From an uncultured Helicobacteraceae bacterium (GTDB lineage: Bacteria > Campylobacterota > Campylobacteria > Campylobacterales > Helicobacteraceae): 64,000 nt of DNA. Where the stretch lies: positions 1 to 64,000 of the forward strand of contig CANQAN010000004.1 in the NCBI GenBank assembly GCA_947588965.1, written 5' to 3'. Made by a program: the position numbers and the translations under genes. Position 1 is the stretch's first letter. Each line of letters opens with the position of its first letter. The notes beneath the pieces are model-generated. The model was not told where the DNA came from and searched no databases. It saw only the letters and a list, made by a program, of their open reading frames with translations. Shown in pieces: positions 16,534 through 26,500 of the stretch.

Positions 16534-19194
16534 TTATTTGAGTTCTCCCCAATTCTTGCCCGAACTGACACTGCATTTAAGTGGAACTTCTAAGCTTATG
16601 ATATTTTCCATAATGTCTATAATCCTCTTAGATTCCTCTATAGCGCACTCTTGTGGTGTTTCAAAGATTAATTCATCATGGACTTGCAAGAGCAATTTTG
16701 ATTGAAGCTGTGAGCGTGTGATTTGATTCATAGCCATCTTGATAATATCTGCAGCACTCCCTTGAAAAATCGCATTAATCCCCTCGCGCAAAGATGCGGC
16801 TCTTTGTTGTTCTTGCAAATCTGTGAAATCAAATTTACGCTTACGTTTCAAAAGTGTGAGGGAGTACCCCTTTTGTAAAATAAATTCCTCTTGTTCCTTG
16901 AGATAATCTTTCACAGTCGGAAAGGATTCAAAATAGTTTTGAATGTAAGTCTTCGCTTCTTGGTAGCTAATCTGTAGCGTTTCAGAGAGTTTTCTTGCGC
17001 CCATTCCATAGATCAACCCAAAGTTAATACTCTTTGCTATGGCGCGCTTTTCTTTTGCAAGGGATTCTCCAAAGATTTTTTTTGCTGTTTCCAAATGAAT
17101 GTCGGCATCACGCAAAAAAGCCTCGATCATAGCCTTATCCTTTGAAAAATGTGCAAGAAGTCGCAGTTCGATCTGTGAATAATCAAGGCTCAACAAAAGA
17201 TGATTTTCTTTTGCAATAAACCCCTGTCGTATGCGCCCCCCTTGCGCTGTTTTCACGGGGATATTTTGCAGATTTGGATTCTTAGAGCTTAAGCGCCCCG
17301 TGCTTGTACCTGTCTGCATGAAAGAAGCATAGATTCTGTGCGCTTCGTTGAGACTTGCAAACTCAATAATGGGCTTTACATAAGTGCTAAAAAGCTTAAA
17401 AAGCTCACGATATTCTAAAATCTTTGGAATAACAGGATGCGCGTCTTTAAGGGAGTTAAGAATACTAAAAGAGGTGCTAAGTCCCGATTTTGTCTTTTTT
17501 CCACTCTGGAGATTCAAATCCTCAAAAAGCACGATAGAGAGTTGCTGTGGTGAATTGAGATTAAAATGCTTGTTTGTAAGTTGAAAAATCTCTGTTGAGA
17601 GCGTCTGAATCTTTGCAGACATTTCGGATTTGAGATTTTTAAAATGCTCAATGTCAATCTTGATTCCCTCAAGCTCCATATTGACAAGGGATTGAATAAG
17701 AGGAAACTCCACATTATCAGCAATCTCTAGGAGATCTTCTGAAAGCAATCCCTTGAGATAAAAAAAGAGTTGATAACAAGCTGCTGCATCCTCACAAGCA
17801 TAAGTATAGGCGCTTTCTATAGAAAGTTGAGAGAAATTTTCACCCTTTTTAATAATGTCCTTAAAATGTATCTTCGTATAACCAAAGTGTCGCACCATTA
17901 AATCATCAAGATTGCAGGGCATATCACTCTGATAGAGCCAAGCAAGAAGCATGCTGTCTTTAATGTTTGCATAATTTTGAGGTGAGAAATTAAAATTTGT
18001 GCGCAAAATCTCCAAATCGTACTTGAGATTATGCCCTATAACCGCCCCCGCTCTCTCAAAAAGTGTGCTTATAAACTGTAGAGCAACTTCCCTACTGATT
18101 TGCTCTCCAACGCCCAAATAATTGTGAGCTAAGGGCGCATAATAGGCATTGATTCCATCAAAAGAAAAGGAAAATCCCACAATCTTTGCACTAAAAACAT
18201 CTAAATCTGTCGTCTCTGTGTCAAAAGAAACAATGGAATCCTCCTTTATCTGCTCTAAAAATCCCAAAAGTTCAGAATCGGACTCTAAGAGATGTGCGAC
18301 AAATGTAATTTCACCGCCCTTTGTGGTTTTTTGCTGTGTATCTTTAAGGGAGAGTTTTTTGAGAATGCTGTTGATTTCATATTCCTTGAGAGATTCCACG
18401 ATTCTTAGCAGGGGATTCTGTCGTGGCATAATGCATTCTTGCACATCAAATGCACTTAAGAGATCATTACGTAAGCGCACGAGCTTTTGACTGCGATAGG
18501 CGTCTTCTTTAGAATCCTCTAAGAGCTTACGCATACGTGGCGTGGAGACTTTATCAATGTTTTGATAGATTCCATCAAGTGTTTTAAACTCACTCAATAA
18601 TGCTAACGCGCCCTTTGCGCCAATGCCCTTAATGCCCGGAACATTATCGGTTTTATCGCCCACAATGCTCTGAAAGTCAATGAATTGCGCAGGTGTGATT
18701 CCGTATTTCTCGATACATTGCTCCTCGCGAATCTCTTGCTTTTTTTTTGGATCAAACAAAAATGTGTCTTTATCAATGAGCTGATAGAGATCTTTGTCGT
18801 GGCTGATAATGCGGACATTTATGTTAAGTTTATTGGCTTGATGATTGATTGATGCAATCACATCATCGGCTTCATAGCCGGGAATCCTAATATTTTTAAA
18901 GCCCATTTGCTCAACCCATTCAATCGCCACTTCCAATTGCAATTTCAAATCCTGAGGAGCTTCTTGACGATTTGCCTTATAGAGCGGGTCGATCTGTTTG
19001 CGGAAATTTTCTTCGGGCGAATCTAGAGCGAAGACGAGAAAATCGTTGGGATAATCCTTGTAGAGTTGCATAATGAGCTTTGCAAATCCCGTTAAAAGTC
19101 CCGTTGGGAATCCTTTGCGATTCTTAAGGGGGGGCAGAGCAAAATAACTGCGGAAGAGGAATCCAAACGTATCAATAATTGTGAGTGTTTTCAT
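16534..19194 (-). CDS. polA: DNA polymerase I
   Basis: The 886-residue repair and Okazaki-fragment polymerase has all three domains. The N-terminal 5'-3' exonuclease includes EADDVIA and GDKTDNVPGIKGIGAKGA. The 3'-5' exonuclease appears intact: SFDTETTDLDV, GHNLKYDLEIL and YACEDAAACYQL supply the four acidic residues. The polymerase domain shows motif A LSLDYSQIELRLLAH, motif B KRAIAKSINFGLIYGMG and motif C LLQVHDELIFE. The ATG at 19194 overlaps the preceding tautomerase stop (TGATG); a GTG one codon earlier is also possible. A run of seven C/G near 19128-19134 lies in the coding region but is unlikely to be used for switching. Confidence 0.97.
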   Translation of the reverse strand: MKTLTIIDTFGFLFRSYFALPPLKNRKGFPTGLLTGFAKLIMQLYKDYPNDFLVFALDSPEENFRKQIDPLYKANRQEAPQDLKLQLEVAIEWVEQMGFKNIRIPGYEADDVIASINHQANKLNINVRIISHDKDLYQLIDKDTFLFDPKKKQEIREEQCIEKYGITPAQFIDFQSIVGDKTDNVPGIKGIGAKGALALLSEFKTLDGIYQNIDKVSTPRMRKLLEDSKEDAYRSQKLVRLRNDLLSAFDVQECIMPRQNPLLRIVESLKEYEINSILKKLSLKDTQQKTTKGGEITFVAHLLESDSELLGFLEQIKEDSIVSFDTETTDLDVFSAKIVGFSFSFDGINAYYAPLAHNYLGVGEQISREVALQFISTLFERAGAVIGHNLKYDLEILRTNFNFSPQNYANIKDSMLLAWLYQSDMPCNLDDLMVRHFGYTKIHFKDIIKKGENFSQLSIESAYTYACEDAAACYQLFFYLKGLLSEDLLEIADNVEFPLIQSLVNMELEGIKIDIEHFKNLKSEMSAKIQTLSTEIFQLTNKHFNLNSPQQLSIVLFEDLNLQSGKKTKSGLSTSFSILNSLKDAHPVIPKILEYRELFKLFSTYVKPIIEFASLNEAHRIYASFMQTGTSTGRLSSKNPNLQNIPVKTAQGGRIRQGFIAKENHLLLSLDYSQIELRLLAHFSKDKAMIEAFLRDADIHLETAKKIFGESLAKEKRAIAKSINFGLIYGMGARKLSETLQISYQEAKTYIQNYFESFPTVKDYLKEQEEFILQKGYSLTLLKRKRKFDFTDLQEQQRAASLREGINAIFQGSAADIIKMAMNQITRSQLQSKLLLQVHDELIFETPQECAIEESKRIIDIMENIISLEVPLKCSVSSGKNWGELK

Positions 19195-19403
19195 CACAAG
19201 CCCTTTTTACGTCGTTTGAGAATATTTTCACCCGCGATTCCCCAATTCTCACACTCAACCTCATCAATGACAACAACCGTCGTGGCAGGATTCTTTCCTA
19301 AGACTTCATTTAATAACTTTGTAACTCCCGCTATCAAAGCCTCTTTTTGCTCTGTTGTGGGCGTTCCATTTTCCTTTGTAACCTTGATATTTACATAGGG
19401 CAT
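19194..19403 (-). CDS. 4-oxalocrotonate tautomerase family protein
   Basis: The 69-residue product starts MPYVNIKV, so after methionine removal Pro1 would be the catalytic base of the tautomerase superfamily. Arg and aromatic residues near WGIAGENILKRR complete the family pattern. Similar proteins occur in Helicobacter, and their physiological substrate is unknown. The ATG at 19403 is required to expose the proline; a GTG one codon upstream would not. The start overlaps the terC stop (TGATG) and its stop overlaps the polA start in the same way. Confidence 0.93.
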   Translation of the reverse strand: MPYVNIKVTKENGTPTTEQKEALIAGVTKLLNEVLGKNPATTVVVIDEVECENWGIAGENILKRRKKGL

Positions 19404-20134
19404 CACTTCCTCCTTGCGCGTTTTTTCTTAATATAAATGTTTATGGATTCCACGCCGAGTGAAAAGGCCATAGCAAAATAAATATAAGCCTTTGAAATAT
19501 GGAAATCCAAGCCCTCTGCTACAAGCGTAACGCCAACGAGGATTAAAAAGGCTAGAGCCAAAATCTTAATGGTTGGATTATTATCTACGAAGTCTGAAAC
19601 GGACTTGCTTGCAAGCATCATAACACCCGCAGCAATAATCACGGCTAATATCATAATCTCAATATGATCCACCATTCCCACAGCGGTAATGACGGAATCT
19701 AGTGAAAACACAATGTCTAAAATCGCAATCTGTATCAATGTACTCAAAAACCCTGCTTTTGTATTCTCTGGCAAGGATTCCGCACTTTCATCTTCGTCTG
19801 CATCTATGTCATGATGAATCTCTAATGTGGATTTGCCAATCAAAAACAATCCCCCTAGAATCAAAATCAAATCACGTCCTGAAATCTCCTGTCCTAAAAC
19901 ACTAAAAAGCGGCGCAGTAAGCTTCATGACCCAAAAGAGTGAGAGCAACAACAAAAGTCGCGTAATCATTGCCAAAGAAAGCCCAAGAATCCTACCCTTT
20001 TGTCGTTGTTCTTTAGGCAGTCTGCCGACAAGAATCGCAAGAAAAATGATATTATCCATCCCAAGCACAATTTCAAGAGCTACCAATGTAAGTAATGCAA
20101 TCCACATCTCCGGACTCATAATCCACTCAAACAT
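19403..20134 (-). CDS. TerC family integral membrane protein
   Basis: The 243-residue protein has about seven membrane segments and the family signature LEIVLGMDNIIFLAILVGRLP at about residues 20-40, with an acidic cytoplasmic loop (DIDADEDE, about 108-115) and the second conserved SLDSVITAVGM. TerC-family proteins are implicated in metal-ion (often manganese) handling and secretion-coupled metallation. The ATG at 20134 follows AAAGGAAG; a TTG precedes it. It leads a three-gene operon with the tautomerase and polA, all joined by TGATG overlaps. Confidence 0.9.
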   Translation of the reverse strand: MFEWIMSPEMWIALLTLVALEIVLGMDNIIFLAILVGRLPKEQRQKGRILGLSLAMITRLLLLLSLFWVMKLTAPLFSVLGQEISGRDLILILGGLFLIGKSTLEIHHDIDADEDESAESLPENTKAGFLSTLIQIAILDIVFSLDSVITAVGMVDHIEIMILAVIIAAGVMMLASKSVSDFVDNNPTIKILALAFLILVGVTLVAEGLDFHISKAYIYFAMAFSLGVESINIYIKKKRARRK

Positions 20135-20312
20135 CAACTTCCTTTATATGAAAATGGTGCTATTGTAGGGTATTTTTGCTCAATATCATTTTAAATAAAT
20201 GATTTTCTTGCAATCTCGCAAAAAGCGCAAAAAGAATCCTGTTTGTCTAAATTGTTTTTACCCCCTTAAGATTCTATGAGATCTAAGGAGACTAGAGATA
20301 AATTCAAAAATC

Positions 20313-20900
20313 CTAAAAGGCGCTAAAGACCTTTTGCAAATGCTCTTTATAGGACTTTTTATAGGATTCTATTTGCGGATTTTTCATAACGTCATTACAC
20401 ATAAAGCTAGGGAGCTTCTGCATCCCTAAAAATTGATGCGCTTTATGCAAATGTGTCAAAGTCCAATCCACGCCCCTGCCCTCAAAAAATTGATTTTTAT
20501 CCTCAAAGGCCTCAAGTGGAGCATTCCAAGTAGAACAAAGCATATAAGACTTGTTGTGTGCCAAACCTCCGCTTCCATATTTTTTACTTGCATCTCCTCT
20601 GCTCCTGCCATCTCCGTTAAAAAGCACCTCATAGCTTGAGAGATACACCTCATCAATGTATTTTTTCACAATCCAAGGCTCCCCTATCCACCATGCAGGA
20701 AATTGATAGATGAGGGCATCTGCCCAGATGATGTTTGAAATCTCCTGTTTGATGTCATAGCCCCGATCAATGACAACTTCTCTTGTTTCGTGTCCCATTT
20801 GTCCTAATGTTTCTTTTGCGAACTCACATAGAGTTGCATTGAGCCTCCCTAGTGAAGTACCAAAAACTTTTGCGCCATTGAGAATGTAAATTTTAGCCAT
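20313..20900 (-). CDS. mdaB: NAD(P)H:quinone oxidoreductase MdaB
   Basis: The 195-residue cytoplasmic flavoprotein matches Helicobacter MdaB, an NADPH quinone reductase protecting against oxidative stress. Landmarks are IYILNGAKVFGTSLGRLNATL at the N-terminus, the LIYQFPAWWIGEPWIVKKYIDEV quinone-reductase helix (about 63-85), SGGLAHNKSYMLCSTWNAP and the C-terminal PSFMCNDVMKNPQ. It is transcribed divergently from a MerR-family regulator, and its promoter has a MerR-type 19-bp spacer. A strong AAAGGAG precedes the ATG. It is followed by 178 bases with no gene before terC. Confidence 0.93.
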   Translation of the reverse strand: MAKIYILNGAKVFGTSLGRLNATLCEFAKETLGQMGHETREVVIDRGYDIKQEISNIIWADALIYQFPAWWIGEPWIVKKYIDEVYLSSYEVLFNGDGRSRGDASKKYGSGGLAHNKSYMLCSTWNAPLEAFEDKNQFFEGRGVDWTLTHLHKAHQFLGMQKLPSFMCNDVMKNPQIESYKKSYKEHLQKVFSAF

Positions 20901-20932
20901 TAAAAACTCCTTTTTTTGTGTTTTATATCTAG

Positions 20933-20963
20933 ATTATACAGCCTTAGACTTAGTCTTTGTCAA
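20933..20963 (-). promoter_or_regulatory. MerR-type promoter of mdaB
   Basis: On the minus strand TTGACA (20963-20958) and TATAAT (20938-20933) are both consensus-perfect but 19 bases apart. The spacer holds an AGACT-A-AGTCT dyad. Sub-optimal spacing with a central dyad is the MerR-family architecture, in which the activator twists the DNA to realign -35 and -10. The predicted leader is about 25 bases. Confidence 0.8.
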
Positions 20964-20980
20964 ACAAATCAAATTAGGAC

Positions 20981-21011
20981 TTGACAGATAGTAAGTCTCA
21001 AGTTGTAAAAT
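20981..21011 (+). promoter_or_regulatory. MerR-type promoter of the merR-MFS-CMD operon
   Basis: TTGACA (20981-20986) and TAAAAT (21006-21011) are separated by exactly 19 bases. Nested dyads span the spacer edges: GACTT/AAGTC (20978-20982 and 20993-20997) and ACTTGA/TCAAGT (20979-20984 and 20998-21003). With the mdaB promoter this forms a divergent pair, suggesting autoregulation by the adjacent MerR protein. Confidence 0.78.
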
Positions 21012-21039
21012 TCACTTTTATTTTTCAAAAGAGGTCAAA

Positions 21040-21417
21040 ATGGCTTACACGATTATAGAAGTAGAGAGAAAAACAGGAATCCCCAGCACAAAAATCCGCT
21101 TTTGGATTAAAAAGGGCTTGTTTTCTTTCCTAGACACAGACAAAAATGGCGTGAGATACTTCACAGAAGAGGATATCGGAACTCTCAAATGGGTGGAATA
21201 CTTAAGAAAGAGCAAAATGCCCATTGCAGATATTAAAACCTACATTAACGCCTATCAAAAGGGCGATAGCACACTCACTATGCGCAAAGAAATGATCCTC
21301 AATCAAGCAAAAATCCTCAAAAAAGAAATCACAAACTTACAAGAGATTCTAAAGAGGTTAGAAGAAAAGGGCAAATCCTACGAACAGCTTGAATGCGCAA
21401 GAAAAAAGACATACTAA
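21040..21417 (+). CDS. MerR family transcriptional regulator
   Basis: The 125-residue protein has the winged-helix DNA-binding domain of MerR regulators (TIIEVERKTGIPSTKIRFWIKKGLF, residues 4-28, then GVRYFTEEDIGTLKWVEYLRKSKMPIADIKTY) and a long coiled-coil dimerisation helix (about 78-115). GDSTLTMRKEMILNQAKILKKEI resembles the aldehyde-responsive AdhR/NmlR group. The cysteine I remember at about residue 54 of AdhR is not present here; the only cysteine is near the C-terminus (about 119). It should bind the 19-bp-spacer promoters next to it and in front of the aldo/keto reductase operon. The effector is unknown. Confidence 0.92.
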   Translation: MAYTIIEVERKTGIPSTKIRFWIKKGLFSFLDTDKNGVRYFTEEDIGTLKWVEYLRKSKMPIADIKTYINAYQKGDSTLTMRKEMILNQAKILKKEITNLQEILKRLEEKGKSYEQLECARKKTY

Positions 21418-21439
21418 AATCCAAATCACAAGGAAATCC

Positions 21440-22594
21440 ATGCAAAAATCCCTTTTAATCCCATCTTTAAGTCTTGGAGTCTTTGCACTTTTGAGCATGG
21501 AACTTGGAGCCATGGGAATCTTACCCATCATTGCGCAAAAATACAGCATAAACGTCGCTGATGCGGGTTGGGTGGTGAGCATATTCGCGCTCATTGTCGC
21601 CGTGACTGCGCCGATTCTACCACCATTAGTCGCAAAATACGAGAGCAAAAGAACGCTTTTGATTTGCCTCTTTGTTTTCAGCCTCACTTCCCTTTTGGCG
21701 AGTTTTACAGAAAATTTTATTTTACTCTTAATTCTAAGGGCGATTCCTGCGTTTTTCCACCCGATTTTCTGCGCACTTGCACTCTCTCTTGCTGCGGATT
21801 CTGTCCCCCCAGAAGAATCCCCAAAGGCTGTGGCAAAGGTCTTTGTCGCCGTCTCTGCGGGCATGACCTTAGGCGTTCCGCTCACCAGCTTCATTGCAAG
21901 CAACACAAATTTAGAATCCGCCTTTTGGTTCTTTGCCCTCATTAATGCCCTAGCCTTTGTGGCTACCTTGCTCTGCGTCCCTAAGCAAGAAAAAACACAC
22001 AACATCTCACATAAAGAGCAGTTTATCGTCCTTATTAAGCCCGTCGTTTGGGCTTCTGTGCTTGTCGTTGTCGCACTCAATGGTGCGATGTTTGGATTCT
22101 ATAGCTATATGAGTGAGTTTTTACTCAATTTCACGCAAATCTCTTTTAATGCAATCTCCGCCCTACTCCTCGTGTATGGACTTGCCAATGTCTGCGGAAA
22201 CATCATTGCAGGAAAAGCACTCATCCAAAGACCAAAGTCCGTGATAAAAATCGTGCCACTTGCGCTTATAGCCCTTTATATCCTCTTGTTTTTTGGGGGT
22301 GCAAATGCGCTCTTTGCGACCACGATTCTGCTTGTTCTTGGAATCTTTGCGGGTATAGGAAACAACATCGCACAATACGCGATCGCCTCTCCGATTCCAC
22401 AGGCAAAAGAACTTGCCAATGGTCTCTTTATCGCTTCTGGAAATATCGGCGTTACGATTGGAGCAAGTCTGTGTGGGTTGTTTATATCCCTGCAAGGCTC
22501 ACAATACTCCGTGATTGCAGCGATACTCTTAATATGTCTTGCGATCTTTTTGCTTATTGTACGTGAAAAATTGCTAAAATCTGAAATTTCATAA
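21440..22594 (+). CDS. MFS drug/metabolite efflux transporter
   Basis: The 384-residue protein has twelve predicted membrane segments and belongs to the DHA1-type proton antiporters (AraJ/YdhP-like). Residues 1-25 contain LGVFALLSMELGAMGILPIIA, and the loop between segments 2 and 3 has the shape of the family motif A (LVAKYESKRTLL). The ATG at 21440 is supported by AAGGA and gives a membrane segment immediately at the N-terminus. A longer frame from 21389 would overlap merR and add a polar extension. It is cotranscribed after merR, so the cargo is probably the inducer or its product. Confidence 0.9.
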   Translation: MQKSLLIPSLSLGVFALLSMELGAMGILPIIAQKYSINVADAGWVVSIFALIVAVTAPILPPLVAKYESKRTLLICLFVFSLTSLLASFTENFILLLILRAIPAFFHPIFCALALSLAADSVPPEESPKAVAKVFVAVSAGMTLGVPLTSFIASNTNLESAFWFFALINALAFVATLLCVPKQEKTHNISHKEQFIVLIKPVVWASVLVVVALNGAMFGFYSYMSEFLLNFTQISFNAISALLLVYGLANVCGNIIAGKALIQRPKSVIKIVPLALIALYILLFFGGANALFATTILLVLGIFAGIGNNIAQYAIASPIPQAKELANGLFIASGNIGVTIGASLCGLFISLQGSQYSVIAAILLICLAIFLLIVREKLLKSEIS

Positions 22595-22603
22595 AGGAGT
22601 GCT

Positions 22604-23491
22604 ATGTCAAAACAAAGCAAAGATTCAAAAAACCCTAAGCGCAGGAAGTTTTTAAAGGATTCCTTAAAAACTCTCGCCTTAGCAAGTCTAGCAAGTGGTG
22701 CCTTGACACCCCTACAAGCAAGACAAAATTCAACATTCAAAGGAGACAAAATGCAACTCACAAAAAACGCTAGAGCAATGGCTACAACGCTCTTTGGTGA
22801 TATTGATAATGTCCAATTGGCAAAGAGTGATAAAGAATTTCTAGAAAACTACATAAACTTCGCCTTTGGAGAAGTGATAGAAGAAAGCGGAATCCTCTCC
22901 TTACAAGAGAGGCTCAAGCTTGCACTTGGAAGCCTCGTTGCCGTGCAGGGAAAGAGCGAGTTTCAAAACATTTGCAAAGCCGCACTTAATAACGATGTCA
23001 GTGCTGTGGAGATTAAGGAAATCGTCTATCAAACGACGCCCTACATTGGAATCGGAAAGAGCCTTGAGTTTATTTTGCTGACAAATGCTATCTTTAAAGA
23101 ACTTGGAGTAAAAACAGAAACTGAAGAAAGAAGCACGACCACTCAAGAAACCAGAGAATCTAAGGGCTTAGAAGTGCAGAAAAAATACTTTGGTGAGGAC
23201 ATCATACAACAAAATCGCAATGCCCCCGCTGAAGTCAAACACATTCGCAGATTCCTAAGTGCCAATTGTTTTGGGGATTATTACACGCGCAAAGGGCTTG
23301 ATCTAGCCTTTAGAGAGCTGCTAACCTTTGTGATTCTTATCTCACTTGGTGGGGCAGAACCACAGGTCAAAGCGCACATTCAAGGGAATCTCAACATAGG
23401 CAACAGCCGCCAAAAGCTCATAGCCACCATAACAAGCCTCATTCCCTACATAGGCTATCCACGTGCCCTTAACGCCCTCTCTGCGCTCTGA
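22604..23491 (+). CDS. Tat-exported carboxymuconolactone decarboxylase-like protein
   Basis: The 295-residue protein has a clear twin-arginine leader (RRKFLKD at about residues 13-19, hydrophobic ALASLASGALTPLQA, cleavage near residue 40). Two carboxymuconolactone decarboxylase-like domains follow (about 60-165 and 195-295): ERLKLALGSLVAVQG with KEIVYQTTPYIGIGKSLEF, and RELLTFVILISLGGAEPQVKAHIQGNLNIGNS with LIPYIGYPRALNAL. No AhpD-type CxxC is present. The family includes lactone decarboxylases and peroxide-linked proteins, so the reaction is uncertain. It lies nine bases after the MFS gene. Its leader is nearly the same RRKFL type as in the aldo/keto reductase at 1-2 kb. Confidence 0.88.
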   Translation: MSKQSKDSKNPKRRKFLKDSLKTLALASLASGALTPLQARQNSTFKGDKMQLTKNARAMATTLFGDIDNVQLAKSDKEFLENYINFAFGEVIEESGILSLQERLKLALGSLVAVQGKSEFQNICKAALNNDVSAVEIKEIVYQTTPYIGIGKSLEFILLTNAIFKELGVKTETEERSTTTQETRESKGLEVQKKYFGEDIIQQNRNAPAEVKHIRRFLSANCFGDYYTRKGLDLAFRELLTFVILISLGGAEPQVKAHIQGNLNIGNSRQKLIATITSLIPYIGYPRALNALSAL

Positions 23492-23541
23492 TTTGTTCCG
23501 TTCTTGAACTTTGCTATAATACGCAAACTAAAGGACGGAAA

Positions 23542-26500
23542 ATGAAATTTGAAAAAATTGAGCCAAAAGACTTTATAGGAGACTTTAAGGGCTTTCAACC
23601 AAAATTGAATTTGGGGGAATTCACAGAGGCAGTAGAACATTACACAGAACAGATTGAGGACAATAAATCATCTCAAAATGAAGACGGACTTGTCCCAGAT
23701 CTAAAAGATTTTTTCGAACGATTAGGTTGTCAAGCACGATTAAAACACAAACACACCGGTAAGAGCGAAATCGATCTCGCTCTGCTTAAAGACGAAAAAG
23801 ACAAAGAAGTTGAAGTTATCATTGAGACAAAACACCCAAACAAGAACGAATTCCCCAAAAACGACGATCTTAACTGCAAAGCCCTGCATGAATGCATTCT
23901 ATACTATCTAAACGAACGCGAAGAAAAAAACAATTACAATCTCAAGCACATCATCATTACAAATTTCTATCAATTCTATATCTTTAAGGCGAGTGAGTTT
24001 GAGAGATGCTTTTATAAAAATAAAAAGATAAAAAAACTTCATAATGCACTCAAAAGCAATTCTATAATTAAAAATACCGAGGATTTTTATAGAGCACTTA
24101 AAAAAGGTTTTAGAGGAGACGGGGAGGAAAATTTATCTAATGACGTATGCAAATACACCACTTTTGATCTTGATCTGCGCGACGAAAAAACTCTCACAAC
24201 CGCCCACAGAATCCTAAGCAGAGCCTTTTTGTATAACGAAAAACAAAGTGAGCTAAACGCGCTCAATAGGGGCTTTTATAACGAACTTCTGCACATTTTA
24301 GGTCTTAAGGAAAATGCCCAAAAAGGCAGAGCCACCATCGATCTTATCAATTCTAGTGAGCAAAAATATGGCTTTGCAAGACACATTCAAAAGAAGCTAG
24401 AAAGTGAGGGACATCTTAAAGAATCCGATCCTGCAGAAAATACAGAAAACAGAGAAATGCAAGAATCCACAATGAGATATCTCATCATTTGGCTCAATCG
24501 CATTTTGTTTTTGAAGCTCATTGAAGCGCATTTGTTGAGCTTTAATGAGAACGATAAGAATCTTAGATTCCTCACTTCAGAAAAAATTTCACGTTTTGAT
24601 ACTCTCAGTCATTTGTTTTTTGAAGTTTTGGCTAAAAATCAAAAGGACAGAGACGCTGATAAGGACTTTAATTTCCTGCCCTATTTGAATTCTTCACTCT
24701 TTACCCGTGATAATGAGCAAGAACCTCTAAATATTACAGACCTTGATAGCGTTCTAGAAATTAAACTCTTCAAATCAAGCATTTTGAAAAAAGATGAGAG
24801 CTTTAAAGACAAATATAGAGGCAAAGAAAAAGTCAAATTTCTTGCCTATCTCTTTGATTTTCTGGCTTGTTATGACTTCGGTAAAAGTGAGGATTCTGAA
24901 AACCAAGAAAAGAATCCCCAACAAAGAGATCTCATAAACTCTAGTGTTTTAGGGCTTATCTTTGAAAAGCTCAATGCCTACAAAGAGGGCAGCCACTACA
25001 CGCCAAACAGCATTACAAGCCACATTTGTAAAACCAGCCTAGAGAGGATTGTGATTAAGAAGTTTAATGCAGAAAATCCCCAATGGAATGCAAAAACACT
25101 CAAGGACATTAAAGACGAAATTCTTAATGAGATAAGGGACAACAGAGAAAATCAAGAAAAAATCAAAGAAAAATACAAAAATTTGCTAGAGGGCATTAAA
25201 ATCTGTGATCCCGCCGTTGGAAGTGGGCATTTCCTCGTTTCCGCCCTCAATGAAATGATAAGAATCTACTATGAACTCAGACTATGTTCAGAAAATATTT
25301 TGAGCTTAGATATTTCTAACGATGAACTCATTATTAATGAGAACTTTAAGTATAAAAAACCAAAAAATATAAAAGAACCAAACCACATAATCCAACAAGA
25401 GCTTTTCAATCTCAAAAAAACCATCATTGAAAACAATCTCTTTGGTGTGGATATCAACCCCATTTCTTGCGAGATTACGAGGCTTAGACTTTGGATAGAA
25501 TTGCTCAAAAACAGCTATTATAATAAACTTGAGGGCAATTCTCATGATCTAGAAACCCTCCCCAACATTGACATAAACATTAAATGCGGAAATTCTTTAG
25601 TTTCATATTTTGATATTAAGCAAGATTTAACGCATTATCCAAACATAAAAGCAAATATGGAAGGATACAAACAGCTTGTTTGGTTCTATAAAGAGAGAGC
25701 AGACAATAAAAAAGAACTTGATAAAAAAATCAAAGACCTTCAAGAATCATTTAAAAAATTCTGTTTTCAAGATAAGTTCAAAAAAGAACTTAAATTTTTT
25801 TCAAACATGTGCGATAAATATGCTGAAAAATACAGCGATTATCTCTTAGGTGAATGGCTCATAAAAGAGGCTACATATACTTCTAAGCGCATTCAAGGGG
25901 GTTTGTATGGCAGTCTCAACGAACAGCAAAAACAAGAAGCACAGAAGGACTTTGAAGCTATCAAGCGCTACTATAATCAAATTTTTGATATTGAGAGTTA
26001 CCATCCCTTTGAATGGCGCTTCGCCTTTCCCGAAGTGCTTAATGAAAATGGCGCTTTTGAGGGCTTTGATTGTATCATGGGTAATCCCCCCTATATCCGC
26101 CATGAGGGCATTAAAGATCTCAAGCCCCATTTAGAAAGAGCCTTTAGCGTCTATACAGGTACAAGCGATATTTACACCTATTTCTATGAACTCGGTGCCA
26201 AACTCCTAAAACATGGTGGAATCCTCAACTTCATCACAAGCGACAAATACACAAGAGCGGGCTATGGAGAGAAATTAAGAGAGTTTTTGCTAGAGAAAAC
26301 AACCCTGCTAAGCTATGTGGAGCTTGGTGGGGGTGTCTTTGAGAGTGCCACTGTGGACACCTCCATCCTAGAATTCTGCAATCAAAAGCCCCAAAAAGAA
26401 TCGCATTTCAGCTACTATCACCCCATGCAAAAAAGTGGCAACCTTGAGCTAGGAGAGGAGATGCGCATCGCTCAATCTTCGCTTAGCAAAGAAGCCTTTA

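Noticed and set aside
19128-19134. Seven-G run in polA as a phase-variation tract
   Set aside because: It encodes conserved residues of an essential-type repair polymerase, is below the length at which slippage is frequent, and has no frame alternative that would be useful.
21358-22080. 240-codon minus-strand frame opposite merR/MFS
   Set aside because: Antisense to a clear transporter with family motifs; composition (Thr/Ala/Lys-rich, no domain) and lack of a ribosome binding site mark it as a shadow.
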